Below the pieces are notes generated by a model. That model worked only from the letters and a program-made list of their open reading frames with translations, searched no databases and was not told where the DNA came from. Made by a program: the position numbers and the translations under genes. Shown here piece by piece: positions 32,701 through 43,249 of a stretch of DNA of 64,000 bases (position 1 is its first letter; each line of letters starts with the position of its first letter). The stretch spans positions 31,668,501-31,732,500 of the forward strand of contig NC_132992.1 of NCBI RefSeq assembly GCF_048564905.1, given 5' to 3'. Source of the stretch: Vicugna pacos (Eukaryota; Chordata; Mammalia; Artiodactyla; Camelidae).

Positions 32701-34197
32701 ATTTACATCTCTACATATTTTAAATTATTATAAACAAATTATATGTAAACACACAGGTGTGTTTGCATATAAATTAAATAAAAATTTAACACAAGTATTG
32801 AGCATTACATCTTGACACAGCAGGGAGTCAATCCATGATAACCATTATTAATAGAATAGAATAGAAAAAGACAGAATTGGTTCCAGAACCTACATCAGAT
32901 TTTCAGTCATGTCCTCTTTTTATAACACAAGCTGCCCCTTTACTAGTTTTTCAAGAAGAGGACCAAAGCTCACTGAAAAGCCAGGGACATCTGGACATTG
33001 CTTGAAGGTCACCCCATGGGTCCAGATGTTCTGAGTAACCAGTGCTTTCCCTCGAGGTTCCTGAATCCTCTAATAAAACAAATAAATAGGAGACAGATCA
33101 ATGGCACACACATGCCCCTGGAGTGAGGAGAGCCTGGCTAATACTATTGAGCACCTAAAGCTGACTTTCTAAAAGAAAATACCCAGTTGGATTAAAACAA
33201 GGATGTGACAAGAAGTTAAAAGATGGTGTTTCATGAACCAAGTTACGTAAGCAAGGTCACCTGTCCCTCCTGAGGCCGAACGTGTAAGCCTGCTGTCACC
33301 CAAGCGTGGTCCAGGGAGCCCTAAGGAGCCCCTGTCAGGGAGGTTTACTGGGCTCAGTGAGTTTCCTCTCTTACGTTGCAGGTTAGCACTCAGCCAGAGA
33401 TTCAGAATGACCCCCCTGCCATTATCTCTCTCTCTGTACACACCCCCCCTCCCTGGTCCCCTGGTCCACACATTCGAGGTGCTTCAGGATCCCCCAACTG
33501 TACTCTGTGTCAATCCCACAGGGAGACGGCTGGGCTCTGGTTGGTAAATCCCTCCTGCACTGGTGCCTAGGAACTGCTTCCATGGAGAGAGCGGGGCAAT
33601 GTCACGACTCACCTCATCTGTTTTCCTTATCTCTGTGCTTTTCTCTGAAGTCCAATGTCCAAAAATGGTTTCATTGATTTTGTCCAGTTTTCTTGTTGGA
33701 ACCTCAGCTCTGTGTCAGTGAAGTGTAAGTCAGGGTAATTTATTTTTATTGTATCTTACAAATGTATCAGTCCTTGACGATGGGGGACAAAACCCTGATC
33801 ATTTAACCAGAGATTATTTGAGAACTGCAGTAGATCTCATTTCCTCCACGACATGTTGATTGAGACCTGGGGAATGAATAGAGCTAATTCAGGTAAAGGC
33901 TGAGAACAGAGTAGCGAGGACTTTCTAGGCAGAGGGAGCCTTCCCTGTCCATGGGGACCCGTGGAGAAATATGCAAGGAAGAGACCCGACTATTCCACTT
34001 GAAGTTGTGCCTGAGATTATTTGAGAAGCTATAGATACGTGCACAGTGAAGAAAATGTTGGAAATAATAATTGACTGTGCCCCAAGCATGCTTGTGTTTA
34101 CGGCTCTCTTCTCAGGGTCCCGTCTCATTCCCCTTTATCATCTCTCCAGCTGTTATCAGGAGGAGGTCAGACCTGGCTGTGGTGCAGTTTGTCGGAG

Positions 34198-34216
34198 GGC
34201 CACCAGAGGGCGGGCT
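34198..34216 (+). promoter_or_regulatory. CTCF-like site upstream of TRAV18 copy B
   Basis: GGCCACCAGAGGGCGGGCT, about 200 bp 5' of the leader. It is identical to the copy C site. Confidence 0.78.
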
Positions 34217-34412
34217 TCCTCCAGCCGTGGTTCGTGTTTGCCTTCAGGCGCTGGTTTGACTTGCCTGCCTCTGTGGCCACAAGAGACATGACTTGCTGTG
34301 CAGAAAGGGGCTCTCGGTTTCTGAGTGTGGAGTTTCTATAACATCCAGTTGGAGACTAGAGCTGTTAGATTTGCTGTATTCCGGGGAGCAAGGACAATTT
34401 TCCTCTGCCAAC

Positions 34413-34885
34413 ATGCATTCTGCCACTCACCCAATTCTTCTGATCTTCTTATTATACAGTAAGTAACATTTTACTGTAAATGTTAATGATTTTTCATATT
34501 CTTATAATCACAGTTAACTTTTAGTTTACTTCTCTGGCAGAAAACCCTCCTCCTGTGCATTTCTAACATAACAAGGTGATTCTCTTTTAGGAGGAACCAG
34601 TGGAGACTCAGTGACCCAGACTGAAGTCCCAGTCACTCTCCCAGAGGAGGCACTTTTGATCCTGAACTGCACTTACCAGACCACTTATTCAGATGTCTAC
34701 CTGTTCTGGTACGTGCAGTATGTCAACAGAGCTCCTCAACTCCTCCTGAAGGGGTCCGCTGCAAACCCGAGGCCCGAGCATCAAGGTTTTCAGGCCACTC
34801 TTGACAAGAGTGACAGGACTTTCCACCTGCAGAAACCGTCCGTGCAGACGTCAGACTCGGCCGTGTACTACTGTGCTTTGGGAGA
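34413..34885 (+). CDS. TRAV18: TRAV18 gene copy B, functional-looking
   Basis: Leader exon 34413-34458 (MHSATHPILLIFLLY), donor GTAAGT, V exon 34591-34885 after TTCTCTTTTAG. The domain shows [72 protein letters not shown] and SDSAVYYCALGD. It has one more CDR1 residue than copy A, shared with copy C. CDR2 (GSAANPRPE) also groups it with C. All key residues and a perfect heptamer are present. I name it TRAV18 by position and similarity; it also resembles the rodent TRAV6/human TRAV9 clan. Confidence 0.91.
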
Positions 34886-34924
34886 CACAGTGAGAGGGGC
34901 TGCAGGGGGAGCTGAGCACAAACC
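34886..34924 (+). other. RSS of TRAV18 copy B
   Basis: Heptamer CACAGTG (34886-34892), 23-bp spacer, nonamer GCACAAACC (34916-34924). Confidence 0.93.
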
Positions 34925-36554
34925 CAGGGGCGCAGGTGGGGTCTGGCTGTGGGCGGCCCTGGGAGGGGCTGCTATTTTCTCTCTCCAGTGATCTGTGTGC
35001 TGGAGGCAGCCTCAGTGTCCTGCCAGCTGTGATGCTCAGAGCCAAGAATCTTGGAACGCTTGGATTGCTCTACAGAGAGGAACTTGGGGAGGAAAACTGC
35101 AAAAAGAAACCTACATGATCTTTTCTAGAAATGCCTGTTTTCAGCCCACTGTCTTTCCCAGAGACGGCATAGGATTCCTGTGATGTGTCACTAACTCGGA
35201 TCGACAGTTCAGTTGGTAGATGCTGAAATATTTCAAAACCTGTCAATGAAACTTCCCAGGGTGCATTGTTCATGGACGCATGTGTGATCTTGAGGCTAGT
35301 CCCTTGTTTATGCATCTCAGAGCAGGACTGTGTGTCTTGCTGAGTTTTACTGCAGACAATCCAAGTCAGGCTGCCAGCCCATCAAATACGGACAGGCGGA
35401 TACCCAGAAGCTGCAGCAAAGGGAGCCTCTGGGGAGGGGGCTGGGGACACGAAGTTGTCACCACCAGCAGGACAGATGAGGGCTCTTCCAGCCCCTGTGG
35501 GTGAGGCAGTGGACCGGGGCCACCAGCTCCAGCCCTGCTGCTTCTTCACGATTCTTCCTCTTTAGGGGCTCTCCCAAATTAGTCACCCTCTTACCCCACA
35601 ATTCAGAGCTTCTGCTCTTGCGCATGGTATCTCTGTTGCAAAGTTCTTCCACGATTCTCGGGTGGAGTTTAACTTAAATCAAATACAGCAAAGTTCTACA
35701 ACTTAAAAATAGAAATAGAGATAAATAAATAAAAAGCTACTGCTCCCTCAAAGAGCTCTCCAGGTTCCTGAATCACTTAGATGACACATTTATAATCTGG
35801 ACACAAACAACTGTATTCTTTTAAAGAAGGAATGCAAGTAGATATTAGGTACACGTCGCATGCGATACAAATGAGCTCAGCCCACCGCCATCCTGCTTCA
35901 CTTCACTGCACGTGTCAGCTGCCTTTTCTCTGCCCTGCGTGCATCCTGTCCACCGCTGACATCCTCCGCTGTGTCTGCCCTCATCCCCACCTTCTCCAGA
36001 CAATGTGATTCAGGTTCAGCAGCCTAGTGCCCCTGAAATGTCATCCTTAAAAATCAGGGCACTTGATTTCATGATAAAAGAGTCCTTTTCTTTAATAAAA
36101 ATAAGATTTCCATCAGAGTCAGATGTCCTTGGGAGTGAACCATTCAGTGTCAAATATGTGCTCTCCTCTGAGGTGGGGTGGAAGCCCCTCCATTCACACC
36201 ATCTTTCTTCTGTAACCTCCGTCATCCTCAGCATTTCCAGAGAGAGACAGATGAGCTGGACTCGAAATCGTGACTCAATCAAACAACTTCCTCAAGAAGT
36301 GGGACCAGCTTTGTCTCTGGTTTACCGATGGAGGAAGGCACTGCTCTCTGGACGCAGCCGCCAATTACAGGAGGCACAGAGGACGGGGATATAGTAAACG
36401 TGTCAGAAATATGCAATGAACCATGTTCATAGTGTGGAAAACTGTACAGGACAAACCTGATATTTTTCAACTACAAGCGCAAGGAAAAAATGGGAATGAG
36501 GAGCCCGTAGACAGGAAGAGGCTTAAGTAGCTTATCAGTCATTCACAGTATGTG

Positions 36555-36900
36555 GCCTGTAGGTGGATCTGAATGAAATAAACTAAGATAACTGACATCT
36601 GAACATGTTGGATACCGGATAATATTAAGGAATTATTGTTAATTTTAAGTGTGCTGAGAGCTGTTTTTTTAAAAAATCAAAACTTAGAAATATTCCTTAA
36701 AATAACCAAACACAAAACATTATGCTTCTTGGGAGTTAAAAACTTCAGCATGAGTAAATGTGGTTGGGGGTGCATGATACAAGGTTGGCCATGAATTGAT
36801 AATGGATGCCTCTGAGCCATAGGTCCCTGGGGCTTCACAGTTCTGTCCTGCACACTTTTGTATATACTTGAAATCACATTTAATAAAATGAACAGTTGAG
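36555..36900 (+). repeat. L1 3' end inside TRAV18 unit 2
   Basis: The paralogous copy of the L1 tail at 32,215-32,560, with the same phrases ('ggataatattaaggaatt', 'ttgtatatacttgaaatcaca', 'taataaaatga'). Confidence 0.65.
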
Positions 36901-39900
36901 ATTAGGTAGATTCCAATCCCGTTGTGTCCACTGCAGCATGACTTTTGAAGCATTCTTGAACTGATCTGTGCCTCAGGTTCTTGGTGTGTAAAATGGTCAT
37001 AATAAAACTGACCTGATGGAGGTAAGAATTAAACAAAATCATTTACATCTCTAAATATTTAAAGTTATTATAAAATTAAATTGTATGTAAACACACATGT
37101 GTTTTATATAAATAAAATAAAATTTTAGCACAGGTACATGGCGTGGCATCTTGACACAGCAGGGACTTGGTCCATGATGAGCATTATTAGCGTAAAAGGC
37201 AGATTCGTTCCGGGACCTACATCAGATTTTCAGTCATGTCCTCTTTTTATAACATAACATAATCTTTGATGTGTTTTTCAAGAAGAGAACCAAGGTTCAC
37301 TGAAGAGACAGGGACAGCTGGACATTGCTTGAAGGTGACCCCACGGGTCCAGATGCCCTGTGGTCAATGTCCCCATTCACAGAGCCCCTGCCCAGACAAG
37401 CCCCAGCCCCAGAGAAGAGCAGGTGACTGATGTTCAACATAAAATGCTCTTCTCGGGGCCCAGGCAGGGCCACGAAAATCCCCCTGACTAGATAATTTAA
37501 GCTGTAGTTTCCACATTTGCTGACAGACCAAAGAAGAAATGCTCTAAGACTTGATCAGTGTTCACAGCAGACTTCAAACTGATTTGGTTTCAGCCTTGCA
37601 CACTGTTGAAGTAAACATTCAGCAAAATTCCGCTTGTCAAGGTAAAAGCCGACGAAGGAATGGCCCTTTCCCCCGGAACAGACATACCACTAACAGGTAA
37701 GTTTCGAGTTGCTAAACCTCTCTAGGTTATGGAGGATTCTTCCTCCTCTTATGTAAAGGGTATGTAAACAGTTTTTCAATATATCTGAACTATGACTGAC
37801 TGAGGAATTAATTCTCCCTGAGATGAAGTGACTATTGGAGAACAAGATATTTTCATGTTGTATCCATTTTAAATGCCATCTGTCTTGGGAGTGGGGTAGC
37901 TTTTTCACCGGCTCCAAAAACTTAGGGGAAAGGGTCACCCATCCTCAAAGCAGGAGGCATCTCAACACCCCTCTTCTCATTAGCAAGGATGTGGTGCCTC
38001 CTGCATCACTGATCTGTCTCTCCGCTCACGTCCTGCCCACACAGAGTGTCCTCTCTCCATCTCTGCAGCTCAACTCCTGTCTTCACCTCTTGGGACCGTA
38101 CTTCCTGGGAGCACAGCGCGGGGCACAGCAGTGAGAGGAGACATCTGTTTTCCTGCTGGTTGTAAGGGAAGTAGCTGAGACACTGAATCATTGTCATTTC
38201 ATAATTTATAGGCACAACTATTGAAATGCAGATTTTAATGCTTAGAATAGTTTAATAGTTTTAACAATCCTGGAGAACGTGGTCACCATCCTCACCTACC
38301 GAGCCGTGTGTCCAACGCCCAGCCTGAGAGAAGACGCCCCCTTCTCAGCTCACATTCTGGGCTCTCACATGCTTGGGTTTGGACACTGAGCATTAGGGGT
38401 TAAACATCTTACTAAACAGGCCCAAGAAAAGGAGAGGGAGTTGGAAGGCCACAGTAAATCTGAACACTGGAAATAAGTAATGCGCGAGAGCAGGTTTTAT
38501 TTGCCTGGTGATAAATGCATCCATTCTCTGTTCCCCGTCTGGTCCCTCAGTCCCAGGCCCGGGCCCTGACGAGGGGCAGCGCGGGCAGGAGTGAGGACTT
38601 GTTTCACTCACCGGCTCCTCACTCAGCTGAAGGCAGTTTGAGATAGGCCTCGTGTCCTGCCCTGCTTTATGTGTCACTGACAGAGCATTGCACACCCCGT
38701 GGGTAACTCTGCACGTTTCCAGAACGAACGCTCGCGCTTAGGGATCCCTGAGCTTGCACAACAGCGTGAGAGCAGCTGGGCAATCTGCTGAGCCGGGGAG
38801 GCTTGTGAGCCTGATAACTCTGCTCAAGACCCTAATCTGAGTAAGAGCTAAAAAAAGTTCTTCTTGCCTGGTGAGGAAATCTTTGTAGGTGAATATCTAT
38901 CCTTTGAAGAATATGATTCTTGTGTTCAACTGACTTAGTCACAGCCGATGTTACTGGATTGACAGCACTGCCCTGGGAGCCTCTGCAGGGGAGCATCACG
39001 CTCTCTGACCCAGCAGCGTCCCCGTGCCTTAAAATGGCTTCTGGGAGCAGGGAGCAGTGTTTGGACTTCTTACTATCATATAATCATGGTTTGCTTTATA
39101 AAGTAAATCCAAACGTAGAGAAATAAGCAATGAAAAATAACTGTGAAATCTTCTGCTGGTTTTTTATTTCACTAGCACAGTTAATTACACAGGAAACTAG
39201 AAAAATAAGCTCACTGACACTGAGCAAACAGTGCTTTCCACTGAGGTTCCTGAACTCCCTAATGAGCCAAATAAGCGGGAGGCAGAGCCATGGCACACAC
39301 AGGCCCCTGCAGTGAGAGAGCCTGGCTCATACTATTAAGCACCTAAAGCTGACGTTCTAAAAGAAAACACTCAGTCGGATTAAAACAAGGATGTGACAAG
39401 AAGCAAAAGACGATGTTTCATGAACCAAGTTATGTAAGAAAGGGCACCTGTCCCTCCTAAGGCCGAACGTGTAAGCCTGCTGTCACCCAAGTGTGGTCCA
39501 GGAGCCCTGAGGAGCCCTCGTCAGGGAGGTTTACTGGGCTCAGTGAGGGTCCTCTCTTGTGCTGCAGATCAGCACTCAGCCCAGGATTCATAGTGACCCC
39601 CCCTTATCTCTCTCTCTGTACACACCCCTCCTCCCTGGTCCTCTGGTCCACACATTCCAGGTGCTCAGGATCCCCAACTCTATCTGTCTCAATCCAGCAG
39701 TGCTTCAGCTCGGCTCTTTTTGGTGACTCCCTCCTGTGCTGGCGCCTAGAACCTGCCTCTGCAAAGCAAAGTGCGCGATAACAGGGCTCACCTCGTCTGT
39801 TTTCCTCTTTTTCTGTGCTTTTCTCTGAAGTTCAATGTCCAAAAATGGTTTCATTGATTTTGTCCTGTTCTCTTGTTGGAAAGTGAACTCTGTCTTTATC

Positions 39901-40388
39901 AGTGACAAAAAATTCTTAGTAATGAATCTTCATTGTATTGTACAAATATGTCATCAGTCCATGATTTTGGAGGGAAGATCCTGATCATCCAACCACAGGT
40001 TAGTTGAGAACTGCAGGAGGTCGTGTTTCCTCCATGACACGTGGACTGAGTCTTGCGGGATGAACAGAGTTAATTCAGGTGAAGGACGAGAACAGAGGAG
40101 AGAGGACTTTCTAGGCACAGGGACCCTTCTCTGACCCATGGGATCCACGGAGACACATGCAAGGAAGAGTCCCCAGGCTATTCCACTTGAAGTTGTGTCG
40201 GGGATTGCTGGGGAAGCTACAGATACCTGTACAACACCTAAATGTTGGAAGTAATTACTGAATATTTCTCCAAGCATACTTGTGTTTAGGGTTCTTACCT
40301 CTGAGTCCTGTCTCATCCCCCTTTATCATCTCTCCAGCTGTTATGAGGAGGAGGAGGTCAGACCTGGCTGTGGTGCAGTTTGTCGGAG

Positions 40389-40407
40389 GGCCACCAGAGG
40401 GCGGGCT
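40389..40407 (+). promoter_or_regulatory. CTCF-like site upstream of TRAV18 copy C
   Basis: GGCCACCAGAGGGCGGGCT, about 200 bp 5' of the leader and unchanged from the copy B site while the flanks differ. Confidence 0.78.
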
Positions 40408-40603
40408 TCCGTCAGACGTGGTTCATGTTTACCTTCAGGCGCTGGTTTGACTTGCCTGCCTCTGCGGCCACAAGACAGATGTCTTGCTGTGCAGAGAGGG
40501 GCTCTTGGTTCCTGAGTGAGGAGTGTCTATAACATCCAGCTGGAGACTAGAGCTATTAGATTTGCTGTATTCCAGGGAGCAAGGACCATTTTCCACTTCA
40601 AAC

Positions 40604-41078
40604 ATGCTTTGTGCCTCTCACCTACTTCTTGTGATCTTCTTATTATACAGTAAGTGACGCCTTACCCTAAGTGCTAATACTTTTTTTTATTTTCCTATAA
40701 TCCTAGTTAACTTTTAGTTTTCTTGTCTGCCTCAAAACCCTCCTCCTGTGCATTCCTAACATAACAAGGTGATTCTCTTTTAGGGGGAACCAGTGGAGAC
40801 TCAGTGAACCAGACTGAAGTCCCAGTCACTCTCCCAGAGGAGGCGTCTATGTTCCTGAACTGCATCTATCAGACCGCTGGTTCAAATCTCTATCTTTTCT
40901 GGTATGTGCAGTACATCAACAGAGCTCCTCAGCTCCTCCTGAAGGGCTCAACTGGAAACCCGAGGCCTGAGCATCAGGGTTTTCAGGCCACTCTTGTTAA
41001 AAGTAACAGGACCTTCCACCTGCAGAAACCATCCGTGCAGACGTCAGACTCGGCCGTGTACTACTGTGCTCTGAGCGA
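40604..41078 (+). CDS. TRAV18: TRAV18 gene copy C, functional-looking
   Basis: Leader exon 40604-40649 (MLCASHLLLVIFLLY), donor GTAAGT, V exon 40784-41078. The domain shows [69 protein letters not shown] and SDSAVYYCALSD. It is very close to copy B in FR2 and FR3 but differs in CDR1 (QTAGSNLY versus QTTYSDVY) and CDR2, as expected for diversified antigen-contact loops. Frame, splice sites and RSS are intact. Confidence 0.91.
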
Positions 41079-41117
41079 CACAGTGAGAGGGGCTGCAGGG
41101 GGAGCTGAGCACAAACC
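41079..41117 (+). other. RSS of TRAV18 copy C
   Basis: Heptamer CACAGTG (41079-41085), 23-bp spacer, nonamer GCACAAACC (41109-41117). Confidence 0.93.
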
Positions 41118-41119
41118 CA

Positions 41120-42340
41120 AGGCGCAGGTGGGCGACAGTGAGTGGCCTTGGGAGGAAGAGGTACATTCTCCCCATGGGTAGTTTTGAGTTTATTTAGAGG
41201 TTTTCAGGAAAATGAACGAAGCTCAGTTCTAAGTCCTAGAAACCTAGGAGGTGGGGGATTGCTCTCAGATTGGATAGGTTGGATGTCAGTGTTAGAGGGG
41301 ACCTAAGCTCTGATCCCCAGAAGTGCGTGTGCTCAGCTGAAAAGCCTCCGGATTGAATTTAAGTAAATTCTGTTTTCTCAGAATGTAACATGGATGTTAG
41401 AAATCCTTCATATATTAACCTATGGAAGCAAAAAGAAACAGATGATTAAAAGGTGCATCAGCTGAATCACAATCGGAAATCAGCACATGGCTGCCAGGCA
41501 CGTCAGACACCCACGTCCATGTGGCTGAGACCTACAGCTGTTGAGCTGCTGCTCTCAGTGAGCGCCTTTGCGCCAGAGCTGCCACAGTGGGCTGAAGAGG
41601 CATTTGCAATTTTCTAATGGCTACACTTTTGCTATAAGGGAGTAAGAATGCAGGGTCTGGCGACATTATACTCATTTTGACTATAGGGTGCAATAGTTGA
41701 AAGCAAGATTTTTCTAGCACAGACTTACTGCTGACTGCTGTCAGACATGTGCAGCCAGACAAATGTTGTCAATCAGCAAAGTTGCTTTGATAGTATTAAG
41801 CAGACACAGACCTTTTTATCCGGTGTTAGTCTCCCCAGAAACCAATGCCTTGGAATGTAGGAAGAAAAGTTACGATGATTGAGAGTGAACAGTTTTATCT
41901 TCCTGTCTGGAAGATAATAAATCTGTGAGCTTAAATCATAGTAGATTTTGGCTGCAGATTAAAAAAAAAAACATACAAAATCCTGGGTGACCATTTGTTC
42001 TCAAAAGTCACCATAATCATAATAAATTGTATGTGTCATGTAACTTTAAGTCCACCTTAGATCCCCTGGCTGCATATGGCAAAAGGTAGATTGCAGCTCT
42101 GACATATCTGTTGTCAATCTAATTACAATAAGTCTAAACAGGTAGGTTAGAATAATCAACCGTGTCAACACGCTATGCCATGACACAGGCAACCGGAGAT
42201 CAGCAAGTTTCATTTCCTGTTCCGGTGCACAGCATCTCACAGCTCAGTGACTGGGCACGTGCCGTGTCAGACACAGGCCAGGCACTTAGACCTGAATCTG
42301 GGAGAGAACACAGCCCATTTCCCTCAGAGGCAGAGCTTCC
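41120..42340. other. intergenic, nothing recognised
   Basis: Sequence between TRAV18-C and the TRAV19-like gene. I see no CTCF-like motif in the 300 bp before the TRAV19-like leader, unlike most other genes here. Confidence 0.4.
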
Positions 42341-42343
42341 GAC

Positions 42344-43206
42344 ATGCGGTTCCCTGGGCTGCTGAGAGTCGTCATAGCGTCCGTCTGCCTTGGTAAGGCT
42401 GGTGAGGCTGGTGAGGCTGGTGAGGCTGGTAATGCTGGTAATGCTGGCAAGGCTGGTGAGGCTGGTGAGGCTGGTAAGGCTGGTAAGGCTGGTGCGGGCG
42501 GTCTCAGGTTCCTCTCAGCTCCCACGCCGGGCGCAGGGCAGCTCACTGTTTCTGGTGGGGTCTAGGGGAGCTGAGTAGTGGGATTGGTGGTGGATTCAGA
42601 TCTCTTAGTCCTACATCTGCTCCATACAGTCTGCTGGGTCCCACCAGGAGAATCAACTGAATTCCTTCTCTCTCTCTCTCTCTATGTATTTTTTTTCCCT
42701 TTGTCTTTGTGCTTAATGTTATCAAAGCAACTTTCCTGGTTGACATTTGTCCAGCTGCACACGTCTAACAGCAATCAATAGTAAGTTTGTGCTAGAAAAA
42801 TCTTGCGTTCAAATATTGCACCCTGTAGTCTCTCTGTCTCTCTCTCTATATATATATGTATGCATGCAATACATGTGTATGTATATATAAATTTTTTTCC
42901 CCTCCAGGATCTGTCAAAGCCCAGAAGGTAACTCAAGACCCGCCAGCAATTTCTAGGCTGGAGAAGGAGGCGGCCACCTTGGACTGTGTATATGAAGCTA
43001 AAGCTTACAGTTATTATTTATTCTGGTACAAACAATCACCTAGTGGGGAAATGCTTTTCCTCGCTCATCAGGAGTCTTACAATGAGCGAAATACCACAGA
43101 GGGTCGGTATTTTTTGAACTTCCAGAAATCGGCCGGTTCCATCAGCCTCACCATCACAGCCTTGCAGCTCGGGGACTCAGCGGTGTATTTCTGTGCTCTG
43201 AGCGAC
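42344..43206 (+). CDS. TRAV19: TRAV19-like V gene with repeated leader donor and poor heptamer
   Basis: Leader exon 42344-42392 (MRFPGLLRVVIASVCL) resembles the human TRAV19 leader (RAVIASICV). The V exon is 42908-43206 after CCCCTCCAG. FR1 (LEKEAATLDCVYE) is TRAV19-like. FR2 and FR3 ([42 protein letters not shown]) recall TRAV14/DV4 and TRDV1, so delta usage cannot be excluded. Cys23, Trp41 and Cys104 are present and the frame is open. The 515-bp intron begins with a 9-bp minisatellite repeating the splice donor. The heptamer is CGCAGCG, lacking CAC, so recombination may be weak. Position between TRAV18 and TRAV20 matches human TRAV19. Confidence 0.84.
42392..42499 (+). repeat. 9-bp minisatellite of splice-donor units in the TRAV19-like intron
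   Basis: Eleven units of GGTRAGGCT type plus one degenerate unit, starting exactly at the leader exon's last base. Variants: GGTAAGGCT (units 1, 10, 11), GGTGAGGCT (2, 3, 4, 8, 9), GGTAATGCT (5, 6), GGCAAGGCT (7), GGTGCGGGC (12). Eight units carry a G|GTRAGG donor and one a GC donor. The unit length is a multiple of three, so the frame is kept (adding AGE/AGK/AGN repeats). Confidence 0.95.
42667..42684. repeat. (TC)n tract in the TRAV19-like intron
   Basis: Short TC microsatellite. A further TCTC tract with TATATATA follows at 42,829-42,860, before the V exon acceptor. Confidence 0.85.
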
Positions 43207-43245
43207 CGCAGCGATGTGGGTGCCTGTGGGAGCCCCACGGAAACC
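43207..43245 (+). other. degenerate RSS of the TRAV19-like gene
   Basis: Heptamer CGCAGCG (43207-43213; A to G at 2, T to C at 6), 23-bp spacer, nonamer ACGGAAACC (43237-43245). Confidence 0.72.
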
Positions 43246-43249
43246 TCAG

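Larger units (their letters stand above)
29937..34885 (+). repeat. TRAV18 tandem unit 1 (3' flank of copy A through copy B)
   Basis: Aligns by eye with unit 2: 29,944-30,330 with 34,893-35,285; 31,010-33,030 with 35,350-37,362; and 33,031-34,885 with 39,215-41,078. About 0.65 kb (30,330-31,010) is found only in this unit. It contains no gene other than copy B. Shared landmarks include the CCACCAGAGGGCGGGC site and the L1 tail at 32,215-32,560. Confidence 0.85.
34886..41078 (+). repeat. TRAV18 tandem unit 2 (3' flank of copy B through copy C)
   Basis: About 6.2 kb. It differs from unit 1 mainly by a 1.85-kb segment (37,363-39,215) that has no counterpart there, and by lacking the 0.65-kb segment of unit 1. 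The 1.85-kb segment holds no V exon or recognisable repeat. It is flanked by sequence that is contiguous in unit 1 near 33,031. Confidence 0.85.

Noticed and set aside
42392-42499. CRISPR-like regular array
   Set aside because: Units are 9 bp and directly adjacent with no spacers, in mammalian DNA; it is a minisatellite.
42344-42565. 73-residue frame through the minisatellite (Gly/Ala/Glu/Lys repeats)
   Set aside because: It is the leader exon read into its own intron and stops before the V exon; not a separate collagen-like gene.
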